DNA of 64,000 nucleotides, taken from the NCBI GenBank assembly GCA_032718475.1, contig JAUCBJ010000488.1:62001-126000 (forward strand). Reading direction: 5' to 3'. Source of the DNA: Nemertoderma westbladi. Taxonomy: Eukaryota > Xenacoelomorpha > Nemertodermatida > Nemertodermatidae. This document shows, one piece after another, positions 13,001-26,700 of this stretch (position 1 is the first letter of the stretch; every line of letters begins with the position of its first letter). The notes under the pieces were generated by a model that had not been told where the DNA came from, searched no databases, and saw nothing but the letters and a program-made list of their open reading frames with translations. The position numbers and the translations under genes are program-made.

Positions 13001-16000
13001 AGTAAAATAAAGTTAGCGGTGTCAGAGTCAGGGTGGTACAAGTAAAATAAAGTTAGCGTGTCAGAGTCAGGGTGGTACAAGTAAAATAAAGTTAGCGGTG
13101 TCAGTGTCAGGGTGGTACAAGTAAAATAAAGTTAGCGGTGTCAGAGTCAGGGTGGTACAAGTAAAATAAAGTTAGCGGTGTCAGAGTCAGGGTGGTACAA
13201 GTAAAATAAAGTTAGCGTGTCAGAGTCAGGGTGGTACAAGTAAAATAAGGTTAGCGGTGTCAGTGTCAGGGTGGTACAAGTAAAATAAAGTTAGCGCTGT
13301 CAGTGTCAGGGTGGTACAAGTAAAATAAAGTTAGCGGTGTCAGTGTCAGGGTGGTACAAGTAAAATAAAGTTAGCGGTGTCAGTGTCAGGGTGGTACAAG
13401 TAAAATAAAGTTAGCGGTGTCAGGGTGGTACAAGTAAAATAAAGTTAGCGGTGTCAGAGTCAGGGTGGTACAAGTAAAATAAAGTTAGCGGTGTCAGGGT
13501 GGTACAAGTAAAATAAAGTTAGCGGTGTCAGGGTGGTACAAGTAAAATAAAGTTAGCGGTGTCAGAGTCAGGGTGGTATAAGTAAAATAAAGTTAGCGGT
13601 GTCAGAGTCAGGGTGGTAAAATAAAGTTAGCGGTGTCAGTGTCAGGGTGGTACAAGTAAAACAAAGTTAGCGGTGTCAGAGTCAGGGTGGTACAAGTAAA
13701 ATAAAGTTAGCGGTGTCAGGGTGGTACAAGTAAAATAAAGTTAGCGGTGTCAGAGTCAGGGTGGTACAAGTAAAATAAAGTTAGCGGTGTCAGGGTGGTA
13801 CAAGTAAAACAAAGTTAGCGGTGTCAGTGTCGGGGTGGTACAAGTAAAATAAAGTTAGCGGTGTCAGTGTCAGGGTGGTACAAGTAAAATAAGTTTAGCG
13901 GTGTCATTGTCAGGGTGGTACAAGTAAAATAAAGTTAGCGGTGTCAGTGTCAGGGTGGTACAAGTAAAATAAAGTTAGCGGTGTCAGAGTCAGGGTGGTA
14001 CAAGTAAAATAAAGTTAGCGGTGTCAGTGTCAGGGTGGTACAAGTAAAATAAAGTTAGCGGTGTCAGTGTCAGGGTGGTACAAGTAAAATAAAGTTAGCA
14101 GTGTCAGAGTCAGGGTGGTACAAGTAAAATAAAGTTAGCGGTGTCAGAGTCAGGGTGGTACAAGTGAAATAAAGTTAGCGTGTCAGAGTCAGGGTGGTAC
14201 AAGTAAAATAAAGTTAGCGGTGTCAGGGTGGTACAAGTAAAACAAAGTTAGCGGTGTCAGAGTCAGGGTGGTACAAGTAAAATAAAGTTAGCGGTGTCAG
14301 TGTCAGGGTGGTACAAGTAAAATAAAGTTAGCGGTGTCAGAGTCAGGGTGGTACAAGTAAAATAAAGTTAGCGGTGTCAGGGTGGTACAAGTAAAATAAA
14401 GTTAGCGGTGTCAGGGTGGTACAAGTAAAACAAAGTTAGCGGTGTCAGAGTCAGGGTGGTACAAGTAAAATAAAGTTAGCGGTGTCAGAGTCAGGGTGGT
14501 ACAAGTAAAATAAAGTTAGCGTGTCAGAGTCAGGGTGGTACAAGTAAAATAAAGTTAGCGGTGTCAGTGTCAGGGTGGTACAAGTAAAATAAAGTTAGCG
14601 GTGTCAGTGTCAGGGTGGTACAAGTAAAATAAAGTTAGCGGTGTCAGTGTCAGGGTGGTACAAGTAAAATAAAGTTAGCGGTGTCAGGGTGGTACAAGTA
14701 AAACAAAGTTAGCGGTGTCAGAGTCAGGGTGGTACAAGTAAAATAAAGTTAGCGGTGTCAGAGTCAGGGCGGTACAAGTAAAATAAAGTTAGCGGTGTCA
14801 GGGTGGTACAAGTAAAACAAAGTTAGCGGTGTCAGAGACAGGGTGGTACAAGTAAAATAAAGTTAGCGGTGTCAGAGTCAGGGTGGTACAAGTAAAATAA
14901 AGTTAGCGTGTCAGAGTCAGGGTGGTACAAGTAAAATAAAGTTAGCGGTGTCAGTGTCAGGGTGGTACAAGTAAAATAAAGTTAGCGGTGTCAGAGTCAG
15001 GGTGGTACAAGTAAAATAAAGTTAGCGGTGTCAGAGTCAGGGTGGTACAAGTAAAATAAAGTTAGCGTGTCAGAGTCAGGGTGGTACAAGTAAAATAAGG
15101 TTAGCGGTGTCAGTGTCAGGGTGGTACAAGTAAAATAAAGTTAGCGCTGTCAGTGTCAGGGTGGTACAAGTAAAATAAAGTTAGCGGTGTCAGTGTCAGG
15201 GTGGTACAAGTAAAATAAAGTTAGCGGTGTCAGGGTGGTACAAGTAAAACAAAGTTAGCGGTGTCAGAGTCAGGGTGGTACAAGTAAAATAAAGTTAGCG
15301 GTGGCAGTGTCAGGGTGGTACAAGTAAAATAAAGTTAGCGGTGTCAGGGTGGTATAAGTAAAATAAAGTTAGCGTGTCAGAGTCAGGGTGGTACAAGTAA
15401 AATAAAGTTAGCGGTGTCAGAGTCAGGGTGGTACAAGTAAAATAAAGTTAGCGGTGTCAGTGTCAGGGTGGTACAAGTAAAATAAAGTTAGCGGTGTCAG
15501 TGTCAGGGTGGTACAAGTAAAATAAAGTTAGCGGTGTCAGGGTGGTATAAGTAAAATAAAGCTAGCGGTGTCAGAGTCAGGGTGGTACAAGTAAAATAAA
15601 GTTAGCGGTGTCAGAGTCAGGGTGGTACAAGTAAAATAAAGTTAGCGGTGTCAGAGTCAGGGTGGTACAAGTAAAATAAAGTTAGCGGTGTCAGGGTGGT
15701 ATAAGTAAAATAAAGTTAGCGTGTCAGAGTCAGGGTGGTACAAGTAAAATAAAGTTAGCGGTGTCAGAGTCAGGGTGGTACAAGTAAAATAAAGTTAGCG
15801 GTGTCAGTTTCAGGGTGGTACAAGTAAAATAAAGTTAGCGGTGTCAGGGTGGTATAAGTAAAATAAAGTTAGCGTGTCAGAGTCAGGGTGGTACAAGTAA
15901 AATAAAGTTAGCGGTGTCAGAGTCAGGGTGGTACAAGTAAAATAAAGTTAGCGGTGTCAGTGTCAGGGTGGTACAAGTAAAATAAAGTTAGCGGTGTCAG

Positions 16001-17737
16001 TGTCAGGGTGGTACAAGTAAAATAAAGTTAGCGGTGTCAGGGTGGTATAAGTAAAATAAAGTTAGCGGTGTCAGAGTCAGGGTGGTACAAGTAAAATAAA
16101 GTTAGCGGTGTCAGGGTGGTATAAGTAAAATAAAGTTAGCGGTGTCAGAGTCAGGGTGGTACAAGTAAAATAAAGTTAGCGGTGTCAGAGTCAGGGTGGT
16201 ACAAGTAAAATAAAGTTAGCGGTGTCAGAGTCAGGGTGGTACAAGTAAAATAAAGTTAGCGGTGTCAGTGTCAGGGTGGTACAAGTAAAATAAAGTTAGC
16301 GGTGTCAGGGTGGTATAAGTAAAATAAAGTTAGCGGTGTCAGAGTCAGGGTGGTACAAGTAAAATAAAGTTAGCGGTGTCAGATTCAGGGTGGTACAAGT
16401 AAAATAAAGTTAGCGGTGTCAGAGTCAGGGTGGTACAAGTAAAATAAAGTTAGCGGTGTCAAAGTCAGGGTGGTACAAGTAAAATAAAGTTAGCGTGTCA
16501 GTGTCAGGGTGGTACAAGTAAAATAAAGTTAGCGGTGTCAAAGTCAGGGTGGTACAAGTAAAATAAAGTTAGCGGTGTCAGAGTCAGGGTGGTACAAGTA
16601 AAATAAAGTTAGCGGTGTCAGAGTCAGGGTGGTACAAGTAAAATAAAGTTAGCGGTGTCAGAGTCAGGGTGGTACAAGTAAAATAAAGTTAGCGGTGTCA
16701 GAGTCAGGGTGGTACAAGTAAAATAAAGTTAGCGGTGTCAGAGTCAGGGTGGTACAAGTAAAATAAAGTTAGCGTGTCAGTGTCAGGGTGGTACAAGTAA
16801 AATAAAGTTAGCGGTGTCAGAGTCAGGGTGGTACAAGTAAAATAAAGTTAGCGGTGTCAGAGTCAGGGTGGTACAAGTAAAATAAAGTTAGCGGTGTCAG
16901 AGTCAGGGTGGTACAAGTAAAATAAAGTTAGCGGTGTCAGAGTCAGGGTGGTACAAGTAAAATAAAGTTAGCGGTGTCAGAGTCAGGGTGGTACAAGTAA
17001 AATAAAGTTAGCGTGTCAGTGTCAAGGTGGTACAAGTAAAATAAAGTTAGCGGTGTCAGAGTCAGGGTGGTACAAGTAAAATAAAGTTAGCGGTGTCAGA
17101 GTCAGGGTGGTACAAGTAAAATAAAGTTAGCGGTGTCAGAGTCAGGGTGGTACAAGTAAAATAAAGTTAGCGGTGTCAGAGTCAGGGTGGTACAAGTAAA
17201 ATAAAGTTAGCGGTGTCAGAGTCAGGGTGGTACAAGTAAAATAAAGTTAGCGGTGTCAGAGTCAGGGTGGTACAAGTAAAATAAAGTTAGCGTGTCAGTG
17301 TCATGGTGGTACAAGTAAAATAAAGTTAGCGGTGTCAGAGTCAGGATGGTACAAGTAAAATAAGGTTAGCGGTGTCAGTGTCAGGGTGGTACAAGTAAAA
17401 TAAAGTTAGCGGTGTCAGTGTCAGGGTGGTACAAGTAAAATAAAGTTAGCGGTGTCAGTGTCAGGGTGGTACAAGTAAAATAAAGTTAGCGTGTCAGTGT
17501 CAGGGTGGTACAAGTAAAGAAAGTTAGCGGTGTCAGGGTGGTACAAGTAAAATAAAGTTAGCGTGTCAGTGTCAGGGTGGTACAAGTAAAATAAAGTTAG
17601 CGGTGTCAGGGTGGTACAAGTAAAATAAAGTTAGCGTGTCAGTGTCAGGGTGGTACAAGTAAAATAAAGTTAGCGGTGTCAGGGTGGTATAAGTAAAATA
17701 AAGTTAGCGTGTCAGAGTCAGGGTGGTACAAGTAAAA

Positions 17738-20700
17738 TACAGTTAGCGGTGTCAGTGTCAGGGTGGTACAAGTAAAAGAAACTTAGCGGTGTCAGAGTCA
17801 GGGTGGTACAAGTAAAATAAAGTTAGCGGTGTCAGAGTCAGGGTGGTACAAGTAAAATAAAGTTAGCGGTGTCAGAGTCAGGGTGGTACAAGTAAAATAA
17901 AGTTAGCGGTGTCAGAGTTAGGGTGGTACAAGTAAAATAAAGTTAGCGGTGTCAGAGTCAGGGTGGTACAAGTAAAATAAAGTTAGCGGTGTCAGAGTTA
18001 GGGTGGTAAAAGTAAAATAAAGTTAGCGGTGTCAGAGTCAGGGTGGTACAAGTAAAATAAAGTTAGCGGTGTCAGAGTTAGGGTGGAACAAGTAAAATAA
18101 AGTTAGCGGTGTCAGAGTCAGGGTGGTACAAGTAAAATAAAGTTAGCGGTGTCAGAGTCAGGGTGGTACAAGTAAAATAAAGTTAGCGGTGTCAGAGTTA
18201 GGGTGGTACAAGTAAAATAAAATTAGCGGTGTCAGAGTCAGGGTGGTACAAGTAAAATAATGTTAGCGGTGTCAGAGTCAGGGTGGTACAAGTAAAATAA
18301 AGTTAGCGTGTCAGTGTCAGGGTGGTACAAGTAAAATAAAGTTAGCGGTGTCAGAGTCAGGGTGGTACAAGTAAAATAAAGTTAGCGGTGTCAGAGTCAG
18401 GGTGGTACAAGTAAAATAAAGTTAGCGTGTCAGTGTCAGGGTGGTACAAGTAAAATAAAGTTAGCGGTGTCAGAGTCAGGGTGGTACAAGGAAAATAAAG
18501 TTAGCGGTGTCAGAGTCAGGGTGGTACAAGTAAAATAAAGTTAGCGGTGTCAGAGTCAGGGTGGTACAAGTAAAATAAAGTTGGCGGTGTCAGAGTCAGG
18601 GTGGTACAAGTAAAATAAAGTTAGCGTGTCAGTGTCATGGTGGTACAAGTAAAATAAAGTTAGCGGTGTCAGAGTCAGGGTGGTACAAGTAAAATAAAGT
18701 TAGCGGTGTCAGTGTCAGGGTGGTACAAGTAAAATAAAGTTAGCGGTGTCAGTGTCAGGGTGGTACAAGTAAAATAAAGTTAGCGGTGTCAGTGTCAGGG
18801 TGGTACAAGTAAAATAAAGTTAGCGTGTCAGTGTCAGGGTGGTACAAGTAAAGAAAGTTAGCGGTGTCAGGGTGGTACAAGTAAAATAAAGTTAGCGTGT
18901 CAGTGTCAGGGTGGTACAAGTAAAATAAAGTTAGCGGTGTCAGGGTGGTACAAGTAAAATAAAGTTAGCGTGTCAGTGTCAGGGTGGTACAAGTAAAATA
19001 AAGTTAGCGGTGTCAGGGTGGTATAAGTAAAATAAAGTTAGCGTGTCAGAATCAGGGTGGTACAAGTAAAATAAAGTTAGCGGTGTCAGTGTCAGGGTGG
19101 TACAAGTAAAAGAAACTTAGCGGTGTCAGAGTCAGGGTGGTACAAGTAAAATAAAGTTAGCGGTGTCAGAGTCAGGGTGGTACAAGTAAAATAAAGTTAG
19201 CGGTGTCAGAGTCAGGGTGGTACAAGTAAAATAAAGTTAGCGGTGTCAGAGTTAGGGTGGTACAAGTAAAATAAAGTTAGCGGTGTCAGAGTCAGGGTGG
19301 TACAAGTAAAATAAAGTTAGCGGTGTCAGAGTTAGGGTGGTAAAAGTAAAATAAAGTTAGCGGTGTCAGAGTCAGGGTGGTACAAGTAAAATAAAGTTAG
19401 CGGTGTCAGAGTTAGGGTGGAACAAGTAAAATAAAGTTAGCGGTGTCAGAGTCAGGGTGGTACAAGTAAAATAAAGTTAGCGGTGTCAGAGTCAGGGTGG
19501 TACAAGTAAAATAAAGTTAGCGGTGTCAGAGTTAGGGTGGTACAAGTAAAATAAAGTTAGCGGTGTCAGAGTCAGGGCGGTACAAGTAAAATAATGTTAG
19601 CGGTGTCAGAGTCAGGGTGGTACAAGTAAAATAAAGTTAGCGTGTCAGTGTCAGGGTGGTACAAGTAAAATAAAGTTAGCGGTGTCAGAGTCAGGGTGGT
19701 ACAAGTAAAATAAAGTTAGCGGTGTCAGAGTCAGGGTGGTACAAGTAAAATAAAGTTAGCGGTGTCAGAGTCAGGGTGGTACAAGTAAAATAAAGTTAGC
19801 GGTGTCAGGGTGGTATAAGTAAAATAAAGTTAGCGGTGTCAGAGTCAGGGTGGTACAAGTAAAACAAAGTTAGCGGTGTCAGTGTCAGGGTGGTACAAGT
19901 AAAATAAAGTTAGCGGTGTCAGTGTCAGGGTGGTACAAGTAAAATAAAGTTAGCGGTGTCAGAGTCAGGGTGGTACAAGTAAAATAAAGTTAGCGGTGTC
20001 AGAGTCAGGGTGGTACAAGTAAAATAAAGTTAGCGGTGTCAGAGTCAGGGTGGTACAAGTAAAATAAAGTTAGCGGTGTCAGAGTCAGGGTGGTACAAGT
20101 AAAATAAAGTTAGCGGTGTCAGAGTCAGGGTGGTACAAGTAAAATAAAGTTAGCGGTGTCAGGGTGGTATAAGTAAAATAAAGTTAGCGGTGTCAGAGTC
20201 AGGGTGGTACAAATAAAACAAAGTTAGCGGTGTCAGTGTCAGGGTGGTACAAGTAAAATAAAGTTAGCGGTGTCAGAGTCAGGGTGGTACAAGTAAAATA
20301 AAGTTAGCGGTGTCAGAGTCAGGGTGGTACAAGTAAAATAAAGTTAGCGGTGTCAGGGTGGTATAAGTAAAATAAAGTTAGCGGTGTCAGAGTCAGGGTG
20401 GTACAAGTAAAACAAAGTTAGCGGTGTCAGTGTCAGGGTGGTACAAGTAAAATAAAGTTAGCGGTGTCAGTGTCAGGGTGGTACAAGTAAAATAAAGTTA
20501 GCGGTGTCAGAGTCAGGGTGGTACAAGTAAAATAAAGTTAGCGGTGTCAGTGTCAGGGTGGTACATGTAAAATAAAGTTAGCGGTGTCAGAGTCAGGGTG
20601 GTACAAGTAAAATAAAGTTAGCGTGTCAGTGTCAGGGTGGTACAAGTAAAATAAAGTTAGCGGTGTCAGAGTCAGGGTGGTACAAGTAAAACAAAGTTAG

Positions 20701-23700
20701 CGGTGTCAGAGTCAGGGTGGTACAAGTAAAATAAAGTTAGCGTGTCAGTGTTAGGGTGGTACAAGTAAAATAAAGTTAGCGTGTCAGTGTCAGGGTGGTA
20801 CAAGTAAAATAAAGTTAGCGGTGTCAGGGTGGTATAAGTAAAATAAAGTTAGCGTGTCAGAGTCAGGGTGGTACAAGTAAAATAAAGTTAGCGGTGTCAG
20901 TGTCAGGGTGGTACAAGTAAAATAAACTTAGCGGTGTCAGAGTCAGGGTGGTACAAGTAAAACAAAGTTAGCGCTGTCAGTGTCAGGGTGGTACAAGTAA
21001 AATAAAGTTAGCGGTGTCAGTGTCAGGGTGGTACAAGTAAAATAAAGTTAGCGCTGTCAGTGTCAGGGTGGTACAAGTAAAATAAAGTTAGCGGTGTCAG
21101 TGTCAGAGTGGTACAAGTAAAATAAAGTTAGCGGTGTCAGAGTCAGGGTGGTACAAGTAAAACAAAGTTAGCGGTGTCAGAGTCAGGGTGGTACAAGTAA
21201 AATAAAGTTAGCGGTGTCAGTGTCAGGGTGGTACAAGTAAAATAAAGTTAGCGGTGTCAGAGTCAGGGTGGTACAAGTAAAATAAAGTTAGCGGTGTCAG
21301 AGTCAGGGTGGTACAAGTAAAATAAAGTTAGCGGTGTCAGAGTCAGGGTGGTACAAGTAAAATAAAGTTAGCGGTGTCAGAGTCAGGGTGGTACAAGTAA
21401 AATAAAGTTAGCGGTGTCAGAGTCAGGGTGGTACAAGTAAAATAAAGTTAGCGGTGTCAGGGTGGTATAAGTAAAATAAAGTTAGCGGTGTCAGAGTCAG
21501 GGTGGTACAAATAAAACAAAGTTAGCGGTGTCAGTGTCAGGGTGGTACAAGTAAAATAAAGTTAGCGGTGTCAGAGTCAGGGTGGTACAAGTAAAATAAA
21601 GTTAGCGGTGTCAGAGTCAGGGTGGTACAAGTAAAATAAAGTTAGCGGTGTCAGGGTGGTATAAGTAAAATAAAGTTAGCGGTGTCAGAGTCAGGGTGGT
21701 ACAAGTAAAACAAAGTTAGCGGTGTCAGTGTCAGGGTGGTACAAGTAAAATAAAGTTAGCGGTGTCAGTGTCAGGGTGGTACAAGTAAAATAAAGTTAGC
21801 GGTGTCAGAGTCAGGGTGGTACAAGTAAAATAAAGTTAGCGGTGTCAGTGTCAGGGTGGTACATGTAAAATAAAGTTAGCGGTGTCAGAGTCAGGGTGGT
21901 ACAAGTAAAATAAAGTTAGCGTGTCAGTGTCAGGGTGGTACAAGTAAAATAAAGTTAGCGGTGTCAGAGTCAGGGTGGTACAAGTAAAACAAAGTTAGCG
22001 GTGTCAGAGTCAGGGTGGTACAAGTAAAATAAAGTTAGCGTGTCAGTGTTAGGGTGGTACAAGTAAAATAAAGTTAGCGTGTCAGTGTCAGGGTGGTACA
22101 AGTAAAATAAAGTTAGCGGTGTCAGGGTGGTATAAGTAAAATAAAGTTAGCGTGTCAGAGTCAGGGTGGTACAAGTAAAATAAAGTTAGCGGTGTCAGTG
22201 TCAGGGTGGTACAAGTAAAATAAACTTAGCGGTGTCAGAGTCAGGGTGGTACAAGTAAAACAAAGTTAGCGCTGTCAGTGTCAGGGTGGTACAAGTAAAA
22301 TAAAGTTAGCGGTGTCAGTGTCAGGGTGGTACAAGTAAAATAAAGTTAGCGCTGTCAGTGTCAGGGTGGTACAAGTAAAATAAAGTTAGCGGTGTCAGTG
22401 TCAGAGTGGTACAAGTAAAATAAAGTTAGCGGTGTCAGAGTCAGGGTGGTACAAGTAAAACAAAGTTAGCGGTGTCAGAGTCAGGGTGGTACAAGTAAAA
22501 TAAAGTTAGCGGTGTCAGGGTGGTACAAGTAAAATAAAGTTAGCGGTGTCAGAGTCAGGGTGGTACAAGTAAAATAAAGTTAGCGGTGTCAGAGTCAGGG
22601 TGGTACAAGTAAAATAAAGTTAGCGGTGTCAGAGTCAGGGTGGTACAAGTAAAATAAAGTTAGCGGTGTCAGAGTCAGGGTGGTACAAGTAAAATAAAGT
22701 TAGCGTGTCAGTGTCAGGGTGGTACAAGTAAAATAAAGTTAGCGGTGTCAGGGTGGTATAAGTAAAATAAAGTTAGCGTGTCAGAGTCAGGGTGGTACAA
22801 GTAAAATACAGTTAGCGGTGTCAGTGTCAGGGTGGTACAAGTAAAAGAAACTTAGCGGTGTCAGAGTCAGGGTGGTACAAGTAAAATAAAGTTAGCGGTG
22901 TCAGAGTCAGGGTGGTACAAGTAAAATAAAGTTAGCGGTGTCAGAGTCAGGGTGGTACAAGTAAAATAAAGTTAGCGGTGTCAGAGTTAGGGTGGTACAA
23001 GTAAAATAAAGTTAGCGGTGTCAGAGTCAGGGTGGTACAAGTAAAATAAAGTTAGCGGTGTCAGAGTTAGGGTGGTAAAAGTAAAATAAAGTTAGCGGTG
23101 TCAGAGTCAGGGTGGTACAAGTAAAATAAAGTTAGCGGTGTCAGAGTTAGGGTGGAACAAGTAAAATAAAGTTAGCGGTGTCAGAGTCAGGGTGGTACAA
23201 GTAAAATAAAGTTAGCGGTGTCAGAGTCAGGGTGGTACAAGTAAAATAAAGTTAGCGGTGTCAGAGTTAGGGTGGTACAAGTAAAATAAAATTAGCGGTG
23301 TCAGAGTCAGGGTGGTACAAGTAAAATAATGTTAGCGGTGTCAGAGTCAGGGTGGTACAAGTAAAATAAAGTTAGCGTGTCAGTGTCAGGGTGGTACAAG
23401 TAAAATAAAGTTAGCGGTGTCAGAGTCAGGGTGGTACAAGTAAAATAAAGTTAGCGGTGTCAGAGTCAGGGTGGTACAAGTAAAATAAAGTTAGCGTGTC
23501 AGTGTCAGGGTGGTACAAGTAAAATAAAGTTAGCGGTGTCAGAGTCAGGGTGGTACAAGGAAAATAAAGTTAGCGGTGTCAGAGTCAGGGTGGTACAAGT
23601 AAAATAAAGTTAGCGGTGTCAGAGTCAGGGTGGTACAAGTAAAATAAAGTTAGCGGTGTCAGAGTCAGGGTGGTACAAGTAAAATAAAGTTAGCGTGTCA

Positions 23701-26700
23701 GTGTCATGGTGGTACAAGTAAAATAAAGTTAGCGGTGTCAGAGTCAGGGTGGTACAAGTAAAATAAAGTTAGCGGTGTCAGTGTCAGGGTGGTACAAGTA
23801 AAATAAAGTTAGCGGTGTCAGTGTCAGGGTGGTACAAGTAAAATAAAGTTAGCGGTGTCAGTGTCAGGGTGGTACAAGTAAAATAAAGTTAGCGTGTCAG
23901 TGTCAGGGTGGTACAAGTAAAGAAAGTTAGCGGTGTCAGGGTGGTACAAGTAAAATAAAGTTAGCGTGTCAGTGTCAGGGTGGTACAAGTAAAATAAAGT
24001 TAGCGGTGTCAGGGTGGTACAAGTAAAATAAAGTTAGCGTGTCAGTGTCAGGGTGGTACAAGTAAAATAAAGTTAGCGGTGTCAGGGTGGTATAAGTAAA
24101 ATAAAGTTAGCGTGTCAGAATCAGGGTGGTACAAGTAAAATAAAGTTAGCGGTGTCAGTGTCAGGGTGGTACAAGTAAAAGAAACTTAGCGGTGTCAGAG
24201 TCAGGGTGGTACAAGTAAAATAAAGTTAGCGGTGTCAGAGTCAGGGTGGTACAAGTAAAATAAAGTTAGCGGTGTCAGAGTCAGGGTGGTACAAGTAAAA
24301 TAAAGTTAGCGGTGTCAGAGTTAGGGTGGTACAAGTAAAATAAAGTTAGCGGTGTCAGAGTCAGGGTGGTACAAGTAAAATAAAGTTAGCGGTGTCAGAG
24401 TTAGGGTGGTAAAAGTAAAATAAAGTTAGCGGTGTCAGAGTCAGGGTGGTACAAGTAAAATAAAGTTAGCGGTGTCAGAGTTAGGGTGGAACAAGTAAAA
24501 TAAAGTTAGCGGTGTCAGAGTCAGGGTGGTACAAGTAAAATAAAGTTAGCGGTGTCAGAGTCAGGGTGGTACAAGTAAAATAAAGTTAGCGGTGTCAGAG
24601 TTAGGGTGGTACAAGTAAAATAAAGTTAGCGGTGTCAGAGTCAGGGCGGTACAAGTAAAATAATGTTAGCGGTGTCAGAGTCAGGGTGGTACAAGTAAAA
24701 TAAAGTTAGCGTGTCAGTGTCAGGGTGGTACAAGTAAAATAAAGTTAGCGGTGTCAGAGTCAGGGTGGTACAAGTAAAATAAAGTTAGCGGTGTCAGAGT
24801 CAGGGTGGTACAAGTAAAATAAAGTTAGCGGTGTCAGAGTCAGGGTGGTACAAGTAAAATAAAGTTAGCGGTGTCAGGGTGGTATAAGTAAAATAAAGTT
24901 AGCGGTGTCAGAGTCAGGGTGGTACAAGTAAAACAAAGTTAGCGGTGTCAGTGTCAGGGTGGTACAAGTAAAATAAAGTTAGCGGTGTCAGTGTCAGGGT
25001 GGTACAAGTAAAGAAAGTTAGCGGTGTCAGGGTGGTACAAGTAAAATAAAGTTAGCGTGTCAGTGTCAGGGTGGTACAAGTAAAATAAAGTTAGCGGTGT
25101 CAGGGTGGTATAAGTAAAATAAAGTTAGCGTGTCAGAATCAGGGTGGTACAAGTAAAATAAAGTTAGCGGTGTCAGTGTCAGGGTGGTACAAGTAAAAGA
25201 AACTTAGCGGTGTCAGAGTCAGGGTGGTACAAGTAAAATAAAGTTAGCGGTGTCAGAGTCAGGGTGGTACAAGTAAAATAAAGTTAGCGGTGTCAGAGTC
25301 AGGGTGGTACAAGTAAAATAAAGTTAGCGGTGTCAGAGTTAGGGTGGTACAAGTAAAATAAAGTTAGCGGTGTCAGAGTCAGGGTGGTACAAGTAAAATA
25401 AAGTTAGCGGTGTCAGAGTTAGGGTGGTAAAAGTAAAATAAAGTTAGCGGTGTCAGAGTCAGGGTGGTACAAGTAAAATAAAGTTAGCGGTGTCAGAGTT
25501 AGGGTGGAATAAGTAAAATAAAGTTAGCGGTGTCAGAGTCAGGGTGGTACAAGTAAAATAAAGTTAGCGGTGTCAGAGTCAGGGTGGTACAAGTAAAATA
25601 AAGTTAGCGGTGTCAGAGTTAGGGTGGTACAAGTAAAATAAAGTTAGCGGTGTCAGAGTCAGGGCGGTACAAGTAAAATAATGTTAGCGGTGTCAGAGTC
25701 AGGGTGGTACAAGTAAAATAAAGTTAGCGTGTCAGTGTCAGGGTGGTACAAGTAAAATAAAGTTAGCGGTGTCAGAGTCAGGGTGGTACAAGTAAAATAA
25801 AGTTAGCGGTGTCAGAGTCAGGGTGGTACAAGTAAAATAAAGTTAGCGGTGTCAGAGTTAGGGTGGAACAAGTAAAATAAAGTTAGCGGTGTCAGAGTCA
25901 GGGTGGTACAAGTAAAATAAAGTTAGCGGTGTCAGAGTCAGGGTGGTACAAGTAAAATAAAGTTAGCGGTGTCAGAGTTAGGGTGGTACAAGTAAAATAA
26001 AGTTAGCGGTGTCAGAGTCAGGGCGGTACAAGTAAAATAATGTTAGCGGTGTCAGAGTCAGGGTGGTACAAGTAAAATAAAGTTAGCGTGTCAGTGTCAG
26101 GGTGGTACAAGTAAAATAAAGTTAGCGGTGTCAGAGTCAGGGTGGTACAAGTAAAATAAAGTTAGCGGTGTCAGAGTCAGGGTGGTACAAGTAAAATAAA
26201 GTTAGCGGTGTCAGAGTCAGGGTGGTACAAGTAAAATAAAGTTAGCGGTGTCAGGGTGGTATAAGTAATATAAAGTTAGCGGTGTCAGAGTCAGGGTGGT
26301 ACAAGTAAAACAAAGTTAGCGGTGTCAGTGTCAGGGTGGTACAAGTAAAATAAAGTTAGCGGTGTCAGTGTCAGGGTGGTACAAGTAAAATAAAGTTAGC
26401 GGTGTCAGAGTCAGGGTGGTACAAGTAAAATAAAGTTAGCGGTGTCAGAGTCAGGGTGGTACAAGTAAAATAAAGTTAGCGGTGTCAGAGTCAGGGTGGT
26501 ACAAGTAAAATAAAGTTAGCGGTGTCAGAGTCAGGGTGGTACAAGTAAAATAAAGTTAGCGGTGTCAGAGTCAGGGTGGTACAAGTAAAATAAAGTTAGC
26601 GGTGTCAGGGTGGTATAAGTAAAATAAAGTTAGCGGTGTCAGAGTCAGGGTGGTACAAATAAAACAAAGTTAGCGGTGTCAGTGTCAGGGTGGTACAAGT